64,000 bases of DNA from contig NC_008268.1 of assembly GCF_000014565.1 (NCBI RefSeq), forward strand, positions 2,170,001-2,234,000, given 5' to 3'. The position numbers and the translations under genes were made by a program. This DNA is from Rhodococcus jostii RHA1 (GTDB taxonomy: Bacteria; Actinomycetota; Actinomycetes; Mycobacteriales; Mycobacteriaceae). Each line of letters begins with the position of its first letter. Position 1 is the first letter of the stretch. Positions 8,888-19,383 of the stretch are shown here, in pieces. The notes under the pieces were generated by a model, which saw only the letters and a program-made list of their open reading frames with translations, did no database searches and was not told the origin of the DNA.

Positions 8888-9706
8888 GTGACAGCACGTA
8901 AAGCAGGGCGTTCACACAAGATGACACCCAGCCCGGAAGTACCCCTCGACTTCGCTCGCGAATGGGTCGAATTTCCCGATCCCGACAACAGCGAGCACAT
9001 CATCGCCGCGGACATGACATGGTTGCTCTCCCACTGGACCTGCGTGTTCGGCACCCCCGCCTGCCAGGGCATCATCGGCGACCGGCCGGACGACGGCTGC
9101 TGCTCCCACGGCGCGTTCCTCTCCGACGAGGAGGACCTGGAGAAGCTGAACACGTCAGTGAAGATGCTCACACCCGAGGACTGGCAGTTCATGGAGAAGG
9201 GTCTCGGCAAGAAGGGTTACGTCGAGGAGGACGACCTCGAGGACGAGCCCGCGCTGCGCACCCGCCGCTACCACGGCGCCTGCATCTTCCTGAACCGTCC
9301 CGGCTTCGAGGGCGGCGTCGGGTGTGCGCTCCACTCGATGGCCCTCAAACGCGGGATCGAGCCTCTCGAGGTCAAGCCCGACGTGTGCTGGCAGCTCCCG
9401 ATCCGCCGCACCCAGGAGTGGGTGGAACGCCCGGACGGCGAGCAGATCCTCAAGACCACCATCAGCGAGTACGACCGGCGCGGCTGGGGCGAGGGCGGCT
9501 CCGACCTGGACTGGTACTGCTCCGGCTCCCCCGACGCCCACGTCGGCGTCAAGGCCGTCTGGCAGTCGTACGCACCCGAGCTGACGGAACTGCTCGGCAA
9601 GGCGGCGTACTCGGAGTTGGCGAAGATGTGCAAGCGCAGGGCCGGTCTCGGCCTCGTCGCCGTGCACCCCGCCACCGCGGCCGCTCAGCGGAAGGCCGCC
9701 GAGTAA
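8888..9706 (+). CDS. Conserved actinobacterial Cys-containing protein (Rv0495c-like)
   Basis: 272 aa from GTG 8888; ATG 8921 is a shorter alternative start. Conserved Cys residues occur in [45 protein letters not shown] and the late MCKRRAGLG. The arrangement resembles Fe-S or zinc-binding YkgJ-like proteins, but the residues are more dispersed. It is divergent from the Ppx/GppA gene, 33 bases away, as in M. tuberculosis. Function is unknown; metal binding is an inference from the Cys pattern. Confidence 0.8.
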   Translation: MTARKAGRSHKMTPSPEVPLDFAREWVEFPDPDNSEHIIAADMTWLLSHWTCVFGTPACQGIIGDRPDDGCCSHGAFLSDEEDLEKLNTSVKMLTPEDWQFMEKGLGKKGYVEEDDLEDEPALRTRRYHGACIFLNRPGFEGGVGCALHSMALKRGIEPLEVKPDVCWQLPIRRTQEWVERPDGEQILKTTISEYDRRGWGEGGSDLDWYCSGSPDAHVGVKAVWQSYAPELTELLGKAAYSELAKMCKRRAGLGLVAVHPATAAAQRKAAE

Positions 9707-9775
9707 CGCACCAGACCCATCGGTCGATTTACCCGTCACGGCCCCATTCCGGGCACAGCCATGACGGGAGAGATC

Positions 9776-10111
9776 ATGTTCGCTCGAATTCTGACAGGTG
9801 CCCTGTTGACCGCCGCCGCGACGCTCGCCCTCGCGCCGGCCGCGTCCGCCCAGCCGACCCCGGATTGGAACACCTTCTACGACAAGACGGCGAACTTCGT
9901 CGCACCGTTCGATCCGGGTGCCTTTGGTGACAAGGGTGACCGGGCGCTCGTGCTGAGCCCGTACGGCACCGGCCGGGTCATCGAGTGCAAGGGCGACGGA
10001 CACTATGTCGCGGTCTACTGCAGGCAGTTCGACGACCAGGGTCGCGAGCACGCCCTCACGCAGGTGATCTCGGCGCCGTTCCGCGGTGTGTACGTGTACA
10101 ACCCGTTCTGA
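9776..10111 (+). CDS. Small secreted protein, unknown function
   Basis: 111 aa from ATG 9776, preceded by GGGAG at six bases (an upstream ATG at 9761 is less well placed). The N-terminal signal peptide ARILTGALLTAAATLALAP ends in AASA, a likely signal-peptidase I site. The mature domain of about 85 residues contains two Cys (IECKGD and VYCRQF) that could form a disulphide after export. No family was recognised. It converges on regX3. Confidence 0.72.
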   Translation: MFARILTGALLTAAATLALAPAASAQPTPDWNTFYDKTANFVAPFDPGAFGDKGDRALVLSPYGTGRVIECKGDGHYVAVYCRQFDDQGREHALTQVISAPFRGVYVYNPF

Positions 10112-10147
10112 CGAATTCGTCTGCAACTGTGGCGGATCGGCGTCCGC

Positions 10148-10837
10148 TCACGCCTCCAGTTTGTAGCCGAGGCCGCGGACGGTGACGAGGTGTTCCGGCT
10201 TGGCGGGGTCGGTCTCGATCTTCGAGCGCAGACGCTTGACGTGCACGTCGAGGGTCTTGGTGTCGCCGACGTAGTCCGCCCCCCACACCCGGTCGATCAG
10301 CTGCCCGCGGGTGAGCACCCGTCCCGAGTTCCGAAGCAGGTACTCGAGGAGGTCGAACTCCTTGAGCGGCAGCGTGACGGCCTCGCCGTTCACCTGGACC
10401 ACGTGCCGTTCGACGTCCATCCGGACCGGTCCCGCCTCGAGGACGGCCGAGTCCTGCGCGACGTCGAGTTCGCTGTCGACGCCGCGGCGCAGCACCGCGC
10501 GGATGCGGGCGATCAGTTCCCGCGCCGAGTACGGCTTGGTCACGTAGTCGTCGGCGCCGAGTTCGAGTCCCACCACCTTGTCGATCTCGCTGTCCCGTGC
10601 CGTCACCATGATGACGGGGACACCGGAGCGGCTGCGGAGTTGCTTGCAGACGTCCGTGCCGCTCATGCCGGGCAGCATGAGGTCGAGGAGGACGATGTCG
10701 GCACCGGCCCGGTCGAACTCGGCGAGCGCGGACGGTCCGTCGCCGACGATCGTCGTCTCGAACCCTTCCTTACGTAACAGGAATGCCAATGGGTCGGCCA
10801 GTGACTCCTCGTCTTCCACGATCAGCACACTTGTCAT
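10148..10837 (-). CDS. regX3: Response regulator RegX3 (OmpR/PhoB family)
   Basis: 229 aa. The start is fixed by ATGA overlap with senX3. The receiver domain has acidic residues in IVEDEES, the phosphoacceptor Asp in [11 protein letters not shown], Thr in MVTARDS and Lys in VTKPYSA. The C-terminal winged helix carries the [14 protein letters not shown] and [13 protein letters not shown] signatures. In mycobacteria SenX3-RegX3 controls the phosphate-starvation response (pstS, phoA). The ATGA coupling excludes the MIRU repeats found between the mycobacterial genes. Confidence 0.96.
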   Translation of the reverse strand: MTSVLIVEDEESLADPLAFLLRKEGFETTIVGDGPSALAEFDRAGADIVLLDLMLPGMSGTDVCKQLRSRSGVPVIMVTARDSEIDKVVGLELGADDYVTKPYSARELIARIRAVLRRGVDSELDVAQDSAVLEAGPVRMDVERHVVQVNGEAVTLPLKEFDLLEYLLRNSGRVLTRGQLIDRVWGADYVGDTKTLDVHVKRLRSKIETDPAKPEHLVTVRGLGYKLEA

Positions 10838-12027
10838 CGCTTGGCCTCCATACCGGTTTCTCTCTTCCCGACGTTTCCGCTCTCGGCGTCCACTGTCTCG
10901 ATGTGTGCAGGAATCTGCAGGGTAAACGTCGAACCTGTTCCGGGCTTGCTCCACAGGTCGATGGATCCGTTGTGGTTGGCGGCCACGTGTTTGACGATCG
11001 CGAGACCGAGTCCCGTTCCGCCGGTCGCGCGGGCGCGCGCCTTGTCGACGCGGAAGAAACGTTCGAACACGCGCTCCTGGTCGGCCTTGGCGATGCCTTC
11101 GCCGCGGTCGGTCACCGAGATCGCCACGTTGTCGCCGCGGATCGACCGGCTCACCGACACCGGGGCGCCCTTCGGGGAATAGGCGATCGCATTCTGGACC
11201 AGATTGGACAGGGCGGTGACGAGCAGGGCGCGGTCGCCGAGCACCTCGTAGCCGCTGCTGTGGTCCGTGGTGACGGCGATCCCGGCGGCTTCCGCGGAGA
11301 TCTTGCAGCGCTGCAGCGCCTCGTCCACCACCTCGTCGACGGAGACGGCCTCGAGGTCGGGCAGTTTCTCGGCGCCCTGCAGCCGCGACAGGGCGATCAG
11401 TTCGGTGACCATCTTGCCGAGCCGGACGGATTCACTGAGCACGCGTTCGCCGAAGTGCCGGACCGACTCGGGGTCGTCCGCCGATTCGAGGAGCGCCTCC
11501 GCCAGCAGACCCATCGCGCCGACCGGGGTCTTGAGTTCGTGGCTGACGTTGGCGACGAAGTCGCGGCGGGTCGCCTCCATCCGCACCTGCTCGGAGTCGT
11601 CGTCGGCGAACAGGACCACGAAGTTGTGGTCTTCCTTGCTGAGCAGACGTGCGGTGCCGCGCACCGCGATCCGATCCCGTCCCCGCTGCGGGTTCTTGGT
11701 ACTCAGGTCGACCTCGACGGGTTCGCCGGTTTCGAGGACCCGGAGTGCCGCCACCCACGCACGGTCGTCGACGAGCCGGTTCCGCACCAGGCCCAGCTCC
11801 TCCGCCCGGGGGTTGAACAGGACGACGTCGTGGAACTGGTCGACCACGGCGATGCCGCTCTCGGATGCCAGGACGATCAGGTCGAGCACCTGCGACATCG
11901 TGAGCCCGGACTTCTCTTCCATCCGCTGCGCCTGCCGGGTGGACAGCATGGGGATCAGCACGCCACCGACGAGGTAACCGACGAAGCCGCCCACGATGGC
12001 AAGCAAGACGGCTTGAACAACACTCAC
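10834..12027 (-). CDS. senX3: Sensor histidine kinase SenX3
   Basis: 397 aa from GTG 12027. One N-terminal membrane helix ([20 protein letters not shown]) is followed by a PAS-like domain. The H-box [18 protein letters not shown] supplies the autophosphorylated His. N-box ([11 protein letters not shown]), G1 (VTDRGEGI) and G2 ([12 protein letters not shown]) are all present. No periplasmic sensor loop is visible, as in mycobacterial SenX3, which responds to phosphate through the Pst/PhoU system. It is co-translated with regX3; a strong hairpin separates it from gpmA upstream. Confidence 0.95.
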   Translation of the reverse strand: MSVVQAVLLAIVGGFVGYLVGGVLIPMLSTRQAQRMEEKSGLTMSQVLDLIVLASESGIAVVDQFHDVVLFNPRAEELGLVRNRLVDDRAWVAALRVLETGEPVEVDLSTKNPQRGRDRIAVRGTARLLSKEDHNFVVLFADDDSEQVRMEATRRDFVANVSHELKTPVGAMGLLAEALLESADDPESVRHFGERVLSESVRLGKMVTELIALSRLQGAEKLPDLEAVSVDEVVDEALQRCKISAEAAGIAVTTDHSSGYEVLGDRALLVTALSNLVQNAIAYSPKGAPVSVSRSIRGDNVAISVTDRGEGIAKADQERVFERFFRVDKARARATGGTGLGLAIVKHVAANHNGSIDLWSKPGTGSTFTLQIPAHIETVDAESGNVGKRETGMEAKR

Positions 12028-12133
12028 GCCTGAATCGTACGTTCGCGCGGCGGTCCGGTTACGCAGGGTCCAGGCATTTCCGCGCACGTCACACGCGGGA
12101 ACCGGAGTCTTCGTCCGCAGTTAACCTGCCGTT

Positions 12134-12165
12134 GGCCGGACGTCCCGCGAACGGGACGTCCGGCC
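12134..12165 (-). terminator. Terminator downstream of gpmA
   Basis: A perfect 14-bp stem (GGCCGGACGTCCCG with its complement) closes a CGAA tetraloop, 12 bases past the gpmA stop. It separates gpmA from the co-directional senX3-regX3 unit. Confidence 0.8.
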
Positions 12166-12176
12166 GGACGCACGAG

Positions 12177-12923
12177 TTACTTCCCGCCCTGGTTCGCGAC
12201 CGCGGCGGCACCCGCGGCGGCGGCCTCGGGGTCGAGGTACGTGCCACCGGGGTTGAGCGGCTTCAGGTTCTCGTCCAGGTCGTAGCGCAGCGGGATGCCC
12301 GTCGGGATGTTCAGGCCCGCGATGTCCTCGTCGGAGATTCCGTCGAGGTGCTTGACGAGGGCGCGCAACGAGTTGCCGTGCGCGGTGATCAGCACGGTCT
12401 TGCCGGCCTTCAGGTCGGCGGAGATCGTGTCCTCCCAGTACGGGATCAGGCGGACGACGACGTCCTTCAGGCACTCCGTCAGCGGGACCTTGTCGAGGTT
12501 CGCGTAGCGGGGATCGGTGTCCTGGCTGTATTCGCTGCCTGCCTCGATCGGCGGCGGCGGGGTGTCGTAGCTGCGGCGCCACAGCATGAACTGCTCGTCG
12601 CCGTACTTCTCCTTGACCTGCGCCTTGTTGCGCCCCTGCAGGGCGCCGTAGTGACGCTCGTTGAGACGCCAGTCGCGGATGACGGGAATCCAGTGCCGGT
12701 CGGCGGTGTCGAGCGCGATGTTGGCGGTGCTGATCGCGCGGCGCAGCAGCGACGTGTACAGCACGTCGGGGAGCAGATTGTGCTCGAGCAGCAATTCGCC
12801 GGCGCGCTTGCCCTCGGCGATGCCCTTATCGGTCAGGTGGACGTCCACCCAGCCGGTGAACAAGTTGAGCGCATTCCATTCGCTCTCGCCGTGGCGGAGC
12901 AGCACAAGGGTTCCGGTACTCAT
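12177..12923 (-). CDS. gpmA: 2,3-bisphosphoglycerate-dependent phosphoglycerate mutase
   Basis: 248 aa from ATG 12923 ([17 protein letters not shown]). ATG 12932, three codons upstream, is equally possible and has GGAGG at nine bases. The catalytic His lies in [19 protein letters not shown] and the second catalytic His in [10 protein letters not shown] complete the active site. It interconverts 3- and 2-phosphoglycerate in glycolysis/gluconeogenesis. The mycobacterial neighbourhood (Rv0489) is the same. Confidence 0.97.
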   Translation of the reverse strand: MSTGTLVLLRHGESEWNALNLFTGWVDVHLTDKGIAEGKRAGELLLEHNLLPDVLYTSLLRRAISTANIALDTADRHWIPVIRDWRLNERHYGALQGRNKAQVKEKYGDEQFMLWRRSYDTPPPPIEAGSEYSQDTDPRYANLDKVPLTECLKDVVVRLIPYWEDTISADLKAGKTVLITAHGNSLRALVKHLDGISDEDIAGLNIPTGIPLRYDLDENLKPLNPGGTYLDPEAAAAGAAAVANQGGK

Positions 12924-12975
12924 GCCGTTCATCCTGGCATGCCTCCCGGAACCCTCGCGCCGTGAACCCCTGCCG

Positions 12976-14568
12976 TCAGCTTCGGCCGGCCTCGCTGGCC
13001 CGCAGATCCTTGCGGAGGATCTTGCCCGCGGCGGACTTCGGCACCAGGTCGATGAACTCGACCTTGCGGACCTTCTTGTGCGGCGACACCCGCTCGGCGA
13101 CGAACGCGATGACCGCGGCCTCGTCCAAATCGGCACCGGGCTGGCGGACGACGAACGCCTTCGGCACCTCCTCACCCTCGTCGTCGAGAACCCCGATGAC
13201 GGCGGCGTCGGCGATCTGCGGGTGCGTCAACAACAATGCCTCCAGCTCGGCGGGCGGCACCTGGTAGCCCTTGTACTTGATCAGCTCCTTCATCCGGTCC
13301 ACGATCGTCACCACCCCCTCGGAGTCGACGGTCGCGATGTCGCCGGTGTGCAGGTACCCGTCCGCATCCAGGGTCTCTGCGGTGGCCTCGTCGTTGCCGA
13401 GGTACCCGGCCATGATGTTCGGGCCCTTGCACCACAACTCACCCGGTGCGCTGACCCCGTCGGCCGGGTAGGCGACCTCCTCGCCGGTGCCCGGGTCGAC
13501 CAGCTTGCATTCCATGTTCGCGATCGACGGACCCACCGAGTCCAGGGCGATGTCGTCACGGTCGAACGGAATCGCGTGCGAGACCGGGCTCATCTCCGAC
13601 ATCCCGTAGCCCTGCCGCACCCGGCAACCCAGCCGGTTCGCGACGGCCTTGCCCAGCTCCTGATCCAGCGGGGCGGCGCCGGAGAAGATCGAATGCACGC
13701 TCGACAGGTCGTACTCGTCGACCAGCGGGTGCTTGGCCAACGCCACCGCGACCGGCGGGGCGATGAACACATACGTGCACTTCTGGCCGGAGACGATCGA
13801 CAGGAATTCGACCAGGTCGAACTTCGGCATCGTCACCAAACTCGCCCGGTTGAACAGGGCCGCATTGAGCAGCACCGTCATCCCGTAGATGTGGAAGAAC
13901 GGCAGCACCGCCAGCAGTTTGTCGTCGGCACCGATGCCCATCCGCGGGTTGATCTGACACACATTCGCCACCAGGTTGCGGTGCGTGAGCATCACCCCCT
14001 TCGGCCGGCCGGTGGTCCCGGATGAATACGGCAGCACCGCCAGCTGGGTGGCCGGATCGAACGACACCTCCGGGGCGGGGGCGCCCTCGGCCAGCAGATC
14101 TTTCAGCGACGGGTGCCCGTCGGCGCCGTCGAGGACGATCACGTTCGCTACCGGAATCCCGACCTTCGCGGCCGCATCCTTGGCCTGCGGCAGCAGCGGG
14201 GAGACGGTGAACAGGAACTTCGCCTTCGAGTCGGTGAGCTGCTTGGCGATGTCCTCCGCGGTGTAGAGGGCGTTGATGGTGGTCGCGACACCACCGGCCC
14301 GCAGGATCCCGTGGAACACCGACGCGAACGCGGGAACGTTCGGCGAGTGCAGACCCACCACCTCGCCGACGGCGAGACCGCGCGCGGCCAGCGCCCCTGC
14401 CACCCCGTCGATCTGGGCGACCAGCGACTGGTAGGTGGTGACCGCGCCGGAGGCACCGTCGATCAGCGCAGGCCGGTCCAGGTCGGCCGGGTCGACCTGG
14501 CCGAAGAGGAAATCGTAGACACTGAGGTTCGGAATCTCGACGTCCGGAAACGGGCTCTTGAAGCTCAC
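12976..14568 (-). CDS. AMP-forming acyl-CoA ligase, 4-coumarate-CoA-ligase family
   Basis: 530 aa from GTG 14568 (GGGAGAGG upstream); an ATG at 14634 would add 22 residues. P-loop motif [17 protein letters not shown]5-type [10 protein letters not shown]7 YLHTGDIA, hinge/A8 [18 protein letters not shown] and the catalytic Lys in [13 protein letters not shown] are all present. It activates a carboxylic acid with ATP and CoA. The GYGMSE and KGYQVPP context is typical of plant-type 4CL relatives, so aromatic or medium-chain acids are plausible substrates. It has no counterpart at this place in mycobacteria and is inserted between gpmA and the YbjN gene. Confidence 0.88.
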   Translation of the reverse strand: MSFKSPFPDVEIPNLSVYDFLFGQVDPADLDRPALIDGASGAVTTYQSLVAQIDGVAGALAARGLAVGEVVGLHSPNVPAFASVFHGILRAGGVATTINALYTAEDIAKQLTDSKAKFLFTVSPLLPQAKDAAAKVGIPVANVIVLDGADGHPSLKDLLAEGAPAPEVSFDPATQLAVLPYSSGTTGRPKGVMLTHRNLVANVCQINPRMGIGADDKLLAVLPFFHIYGMTVLLNAALFNRASLVTMPKFDLVEFLSIVSGQKCTYVFIAPPVAVALAKHPLVDEYDLSSVHSIFSGAAPLDQELGKAVANRLGCRVRQGYGMSEMSPVSHAIPFDRDDIALDSVGPSIANMECKLVDPGTGEEVAYPADGVSAPGELWCKGPNIMAGYLGNDEATAETLDADGYLHTGDIATVDSEGVVTIVDRMKELIKYKGYQVPPAELEALLLTHPQIADAAVIGVLDDEGEEVPKAFVVRQPGADLDEAAVIAFVAERVSPHKKVRKVEFIDLVPKSAAGKILRKDLRASEAGRS

Positions 14569-14718
14569 TGGGGCCTCTCCCTCGAAGTGTTGCAGCAGCA
14601 GTTGTCGGTACAAGTTTCTGTGAACATCAGACACATGTACCTAACCTGTGACAACAGTCACAAGCTCGCCGCAACTCTACCCGCGCGTATTTCCCGTCCG
14701 CGGGCGGTCGACCAGCAG

Positions 14719-15210
14719 TCAGGGCTGCGAGTCCTCAATGAGATGCTCGAACGGTTTCAGGTTCGCCAGCGACTCCCCGCGTGAGACGCGCCACTCCCAC
14801 TCACGCTTGATGGACTCGGCGAATCCGAGCTCGAGGAGGGTGTTGAAGTCGCCGTCGGCCGCCTCGAGCACCTGCCCGAGAATCCGGTCCAGTTCGTCCG
14901 CGGTCACCGCGTGCTCGGCGATCTGACCGACCAGGTAGATGTCGCCGATCTTGTCGATCGTGTACGCCACCGAGTACAGCCGGCGATTGCGCCGCAGCAG
15001 GTACTTGTAGACGCCTTCGAAGTTCTCGTCGGGTTTGCGGCAGACGAACGCCTCGACGCGCAGACCGTGCTTGCCGACGGTCAGGAGCGTGGTGGTCTTG
15101 AGCTTGCGCTCGCCGGGCAACTCCACGATGAAATGCGTCGAGTCCTTCCTGGTGAAGTCCATCTCACGTTCGGTCAGGGCGGACTCGATCACGTCGGCCA
15201 GCTCGCTCAT
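14719..15210 (-). CDS. YbjN domain-containing protein
   Basis: 163 aa. The ATG overlaps the mshA stop (ATGA), so it is co-translated with mshA. YbjN proteins share a fold with type III secretion chaperones; their molecular role is poorly defined. Recognisable core: [17 protein letters not shown] and [17 protein letters not shown], with the conserved GDIYLVGQI strand. It matches Rv0487, which also follows mshA. A link to mycothiol synthesis or redox control is an inference from this conserved pairing. Confidence 0.88.
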   Translation of the reverse strand: MSELADVIESALTEREMDFTRKDSTHFIVELPGERKLKTTTLLTVGKHGLRVEAFVCRKPDENFEGVYKYLLRRNRRLYSVAYTIDKIGDIYLVGQIAEHAVTADELDRILGQVLEAADGDFNTLLELGFAESIKREWEWRVSRGESLANLKPFEHLIEDSQP

Positions 15211-16565
15211 GCGCGCACTCCCCCGGCCCTGCGCAGCTTCCACAATCCGCCTGCACGTCGCGGGGCGAATTCGCTGGGGCCGTGTCCGTAGTTGTAGTTG
15301 ACGGTCGCCATCCGATAGCTCTCGAGGAGACCGTCGGCGGTGTGTTCCCAGGAGAAATTCTCGGCATGACGCGGAGCCTCGGCGGCCAGCGCGGCGAGCC
15401 TGCCGGGCTCGGACACCAGCGACTGCAGCGCCGTCGCCCAGTCCTCGGTGCGGTGCCCGTCCACGAGAAGCCCGGTTTCGCCGTTCCGGACGGCGACACC
15501 GAGACCCCCCACGTTCGCGGCGATCACCGGCGTGCCGCAGGCTTGCGCCTCGATGGCCACCAGCCCGAACGACTCCGAATAACTCGGCACCGCAACGAGA
15601 TCTGAAGCCCGGTACACGTCGACGAGCCGGTCGGGCGCCTGCGGCGGGAGGAACGTCACCCGCGCGGCGATGCCGAGCGAGGACGCGAGTTCGATCAAGG
15701 CGTCCGGCCGGGCCAGCCCGGAGCCGGACGGGCCGCCGACCACGAGCACCCGCAGTGTCGATTCGGGATCTCGGGCGATCAGTTCGGCGGCGGCGCGGAG
15801 CAGGACGTCGGGCGCCTTGAGCGGCTGGATTCGTCCGACGAACGTCACGACGGTCTCGCGCGGGTCGAGCCCCAGCTTCGCCCGGGCGGCGGCCCGGTCG
15901 CCCGGCCGGTACCGCGTCAGATCGGCGCCCGGCGCCACCACGTCGATCCGGTTCGGGTCGGCGCCGTAGTGGCGGACCAGCTGATCGGATTCCTCGGTGG
16001 TGTTGGCCACGAGCCGGTCGGACTCGGCCACCACCTGCTGCTCGCCGATCTGGCGGGCGGCCGGTTCGGGAGTGTCACCGTCGGCCAGCGACAGATTCTT
16101 GACCGCAGCGAGCGTGTGCGCGGTGTGCACGAGCGGCACACCCCAGCGGTCGCGGGCGAGCCAGCCGACCTGCCCCGACAACCAGTAGTGCGAGTGCACC
16201 AGGTTGTAGTAACCCGGTTCGTGGCGGGCCTCCTCGCGGAGCACCCCCGCGACGAACGCACAGAGCTGCGTGGGCAGATCCTGCTTGTCCAGCCCCTCGA
16301 ACGGGCCGGCCACCACGTTGCGGACGAGGACCCCCGGCGCCGCTTCCTGGACCGGTGCGTCGGCGGACGACGTGGCCCGGGTGAAGATTTCCACCTCGAC
16401 GCCGCGCCGCGCCATCTGGATGGCGGACTGCAGCACGTAGACGTTCATGCCGCCCGCATCGCCGGTACCGGGCTGCGCCAGCGGTGAGGTGTGGACCGAG
16501 AGGACGGCCACCCTGCGGGGGCGCGAGTTGTGCATGGGCGTCACCACTCCATAGTGCTCCCTCAC
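15207..16565 (-). CDS. mshA: D-inositol-3-phosphate glycosyltransferase MshA
   Basis: 452 aa from GTG with AAAGGGG upstream; ATG 16535 is a shorter alternative. GT4 family. N-terminal [22 protein letters not shown] is the diagnostic MshA sequence binding UDP-GlcNAc/inositol phosphate. [26 protein letters not shown] and the EX7E motif [20 protein letters not shown] are present. It transfers GlcNAc to 1-L-myo-inositol-1-phosphate, the first committed step of mycothiol synthesis in the cytoplasm. Confidence 0.97.
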   Translation of the reverse strand: MREHYGVVTPMHNSRPRRVAVLSVHTSPLAQPGTGDAGGMNVYVLQSAIQMARRGVEVEIFTRATSSADAPVQEAAPGVLVRNVVAGPFEGLDKQDLPTQLCAFVAGVLREEARHEPGYYNLVHSHYWLSGQVGWLARDRWGVPLVHTAHTLAAVKNLSLADGDTPEPAARQIGEQQVVAESDRLVANTTEESDQLVRHYGADPNRIDVVAPGADLTRYRPGDRAAARAKLGLDPRETVVTFVGRIQPLKAPDVLLRAAAELIARDPESTLRVLVVGGPSGSGLARPDALIELASSLGIAARVTFLPPQAPDRLVDVYRASDLVAVPSYSESFGLVAIEAQACGTPVIAANVGGLGVAVRNGETGLLVDGHRTEDWATALQSLVSEPGRLAALAAEAPRHAENFSWEHTADGLLESYRMATVNYNYGHGPSEFAPRRAGGLWKLRRAGGVRA

Positions 16566-16577
16566 CGATCGGCCCCT

Positions 16578-17405
16578 TTAACCGAGGTTGTCGACGAACT
16601 CGCCGACCTCCTTCACGAACCTGTCGGGATCCTCCACGAACGGCCCGTGATCGCAGCCTTCCCAGAACGACGCCCGCGCCTGCGGGATCAGTTCTGCAGC
16701 GTGCCTACCAGCCGAGACGTCGACGACGGAGTCCTCGGTGCCGTGCAGGACGAGCACCGGCACGTCGAGCGACCGGAGCAGGTCGTCGTGACTCGCGGAG
16801 CGGTTGAAGAGGGCGGCCCGCACCCGGGGCGGGGTGGCGAGGCTGGCTCCGAACAGCGCCTGCGACTGTGCGCCCTTGCCTTCCGGCGGTCCGGTGAGCG
16901 CGTTGCCGAAGGCGCCCAGCGCGCGGATCGCCTCGCGCGGCTCCTCGGACATCGCGCCGGGGATCGCCGCGCGCATCGCCGCGCCGACCTTGCCGCCTGC
17001 CTCCCCGCGACCGATGCTGGTGATGGCTCCCACGAGGACAACGCCGTCGACGGCGGACGTGCCGTGCGACGCCAGGTAGTCGCAGATCACGAGGCCGCCG
17101 TAGGACCAGCCGAGAAGCACGGCGCCGGACGTGACGCCTTCGGCCGTGAGCACCGCGTCGACGTCCCCGGCCCAGATCGCGGAATCGTCGTAGCCGGCGT
17201 CGGGCGCACCCGAGTAGCCGTGTCCGCGCAGGTCGACGGCGATGACGCGGTGGCGGGCCGCGAGTTCGTCGAGTACCCCGGGGCCCCAGCACTTCGAGGA
17301 TTGCGCCCAACCGTGCAGGAGGACCAGGGTCCGCGCGTCGGGGGCACCGGTCACCGAGTAGACGAGGGGCGTTCCGTCGACGCCGACTGTTTCACGAATA
17401 GCCAT
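16578..17405 (-). CDS. Alpha/beta hydrolase
   Basis: 275 aa from ATG 17405, overlapping the 3' end of the MFS gene by 55 bases. Oxyanion-hole motif LLHGWAQSS, nucleophile elbow LLGWSYGG (Ser), acid Asp in LHGTEDSVV and His in GCDHGPFV give a complete triad. The GWSYGG elbow is typical of non-haem haloperoxidase-like esterases. Substrate unknown. Extensive overlap with the upstream transporter suggests translational coupling and perhaps a shared substrate. Confidence 0.82.
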   Translation of the reverse strand: MAIRETVGVDGTPLVYSVTGAPDARTLVLLHGWAQSSKCWGPGVLDELAARHRVIAVDLRGHGYSGAPDAGYDDSAIWAGDVDAVLTAEGVTSGAVLLGWSYGGLVICDYLASHGTSAVDGVVLVGAITSIGRGEAGGKVGAAMRAAIPGAMSEEPREAIRALGAFGNALTGPPEGKGAQSQALFGASLATPPRVRAALFNRSASHDDLLRSLDVPVLVLHGTEDSVVDVSAGRHAAELIPQARASFWEGCDHGPFVEDPDRFVKEVGEFVDNLG

Positions 17406-18553
17406 GGGGTCACCATAGAGGCCAGCAGCGCGGCGACCGCCGCCACCGCGTAACCCGCGGTCGTGCCGAATTCGTCGATCATCCGGCCCGCGAGCGCCGA
17501 CCCCACCGCGACGCCGACACCCAGCCCGGTGACGATCCAGGTGATGCCCTCGGTCAGCGCGGCCGCGGGCACGATCTGCTCGACGAGACCGGTCGTGACG
17601 ATCATGATCGGCGCCACCGTCATCCCCGCCACCGCGTAGGCGACGGCGAGCGCCGGAATGCTGTCGGCGAGAAGCAGCGGAACCGTCAGAACCGCCACCG
17701 CGAGGACTGCGACCATCAGCTGTTTCCGGAGCGACGCCGACACCCGGATCGCGCCGAACACGATGCCCGCCACCGCGGAACCGGCCGCGAACAGGGCCAG
17801 CACCACGGTCGCGGAGGCGGGTGCGTCGTGGCTTCGGGTGAAGGCGATGGCACCGACGTCGATGACGCCGAAGATCGTGCCCATCGACACCATGACCGCC
17901 ACGAGGATCCACACGGCGGGCGTCCGGACGACGGACGGGCGTCCGTCGTGCGTTGCCGAATGCACGGGCGGTTCGGTGCCGCGCTGCGCCACGAGCGCGA
18001 GGGTGCCGACCACCAGCAGGACGAGGCCCGCGAGCGGTCCCGCCTCGGGGAACACCGTGACGGACAATCCGACGGAGACCACGGGTCCCGCGATGAAGCA
18101 CAGTTCGTCCACCACCGCCTCGAACGCGAACGCCGTCCGCAGCAGTGGCGTGCCGCGGTACAGCTCGGTCCAGCGGGCGCGCACCATCGCACCGATCGTG
18201 GGCATGCAGCCGGCGGGGACGGCCCACACGAACAGCACCCAGTCGGGCGTCCCGAACCGGACACACAGCAGCATCGCAGCGATGGACGTCGCGCTGATCC
18301 CCGACGCTACGGGAAGGACTCGCGACTGCCCGTACCGGTCGACCGCCCGGGACACGACCGGGGTGATGAACGCGTAGGTCAGCGCGAACACCGCGGCGAG
18401 GGCACCGGCGAGTGCGTAGTCGCCGCGCAGTTCGGACAGCATCGTGACGATGCCGATGCCGACCATGGCGATCGGTACGCGCGCAACGAATCCTGCGGCC
18501 GAGAACGCTGCGGAGCCGGGGGCGGCGAAGATCTGACGATAGGTACCGAGCAC
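17351..18553 (-). CDS. MFS transporter
   Basis: 400 aa from GTG 18553 (TTG 18598 is an alternative). Twelve hydrophobic segments are discernible, starting FVARVPIAMVGIGIVTML and ending VAAVAALLASMVTPWLFV. The loop 2-3 region SRAVDRYGQSRVLP is a degenerate MFS motif A. It is probably an exporter of small molecules (drug:H+ antiporter group). It is divergently transcribed from the PIG-L deacetylase gene and shares a unit with the hydrolase. Confidence 0.83.
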   Translation of the reverse strand: MLGTYRQIFAAPGSAAFSAAGFVARVPIAMVGIGIVTMLSELRGDYALAGALAAVFALTYAFITPVVSRAVDRYGQSRVLPVASGISATSIAAMLLCVRFGTPDWVLFVWAVPAGCMPTIGAMVRARWTELYRGTPLLRTAFAFEAVVDELCFIAGPVVSVGLSVTVFPEAGPLAGLVLLVVGTLALVAQRGTEPPVHSATHDGRPSVVRTPAVWILVAVMVSMGTIFGVIDVGAIAFTRSHDAPASATVVLALFAAGSAVAGIVFGAIRVSASLRKQLMVAVLAVAVLTVPLLLADSIPALAVAYAVAGMTVAPIMIVTTGLVEQIVPAAALTEGITWIVTGLGVGVAVGSALAGRMIDEFGTTAGYAVAAVAALLASMVTPWLFVKQSASTERPSSTR

Positions 18554-18609
18554 GCGTCGAGCCTCACAGATCGTGGCCGCGACTTCCAGCACGTGCAAGT
18601 ATTGCGCTC

Positions 18610-19383
18610 ATGAGTGTCCTGGTGTGTTTCCACGCCCATCCCGACGACGAAGTGTTCACGACGGGCGGCGTGATGCGTCAGGCCGCCGACGCCGGTCATC
18701 GCGTCGTCGTGGTCACCGCGACGGACGGGGCGCTCGGCGAGGCCCCCGACGGGATCCTGACCGACGGCGAATCACTCGCCGAGCGCCGGCGCCGCGAGCT
18801 GGAGGAGTCGACGTCGCTGCTCGGCGCCCAGCGTGTGGTGTTGCTGCACTACGCGGATTCCGGGATGGCGGGAACGCCGGAGAACGAGAACCCTGCGGCG
18901 TTCTGCAACGTCGACGTCGAGGAGGCCGCCGCCAGGCTGGCCGCGATCCTCGTCGAGGAATCCGCCGACGTGATCACCATCTACGACCCCAACGGTGGCT
19001 ACGGCCATCCCGATCATGTGCAGGTCCACCACGTGGGCATCCGGGCCGCCGAACTGGCCGGTGTGCCGCACGTCTACGAGGCCGCCGTCAGCCGCGACCA
19101 CATCCGGCGACTCATGGCCGCGAATCCGGAGTGGTCCGAGAACACCAAGCCACCGGACCTCGACACGTTCGGTCTGCCGGACTCCGAGATCACCACGGTC
19201 GTGGACGTCACGTCGGCCATGGACGCCAAGCGCGCCGCGATGCACGCGCACGCCACCCAGATCGGGGACTTCGGCCCGTTCCTGCAGATGCCCGAGGAGC
19301 AGTTGCGCGCGGCGTTCGGTCAGGAATGGTTCCGCCGTCGCGGGGCACCGGCCGGGCTTGCGGAGTCTTCGCTGCCCCTCTGA
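18610..19383 (+). CDS. PIG-L family deacetylase (LmbE-like)
   Basis: 257 aa. The zinc-binding motif HAHPDDE is at residues 8-14, and the second His set is in YGHPDHVQVHH. This family includes MshB (GlcNAc-inositol deacetylase) and Mca (mycothiol conjugate amidase). The sequence is shorter than either, so I do not assign mshB, although mshA is only about 2 kb away. It removes an N-acyl group from an amino sugar or conjugate. The gene is divergent from the MFS exporter, with a 56-base gap. Confidence 0.85.
   Translation: MSVLVCFHAHPDDEVFTTGGVMRQAADAGHRVVVVTATDGALGEAPDGILTDGESLAERRRRELEESTSLLGAQRVVLLHYADSGMAGTPENENPAAFCNVDVEEAAARLAAILVEESADVITIYDPNGGYGHPDHVQVHHVGIRAAELAGVPHVYEAAVSRDHIRRLMAANPEWSENTKPPDLDTFGLPDSEITTVVDVTSAMDAKRAAMHAHATQIGDFGPFLQMPEEQLRAAFGQEWFRRRGAPAGLAESSLPL

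Noticed and set aside
10834-10837. MIRU-type repeat between senX3 and regX3 as in mycobacteria
   Set aside because: The two genes overlap by ATGA, so there is no intergenic space.
18610-19383. Assignment of the PIG-L protein as MshB
   Set aside because: It has the HPDDE motif but lacks convincing MshB-specific length and sequence; proximity to mshA alone is not sufficient.
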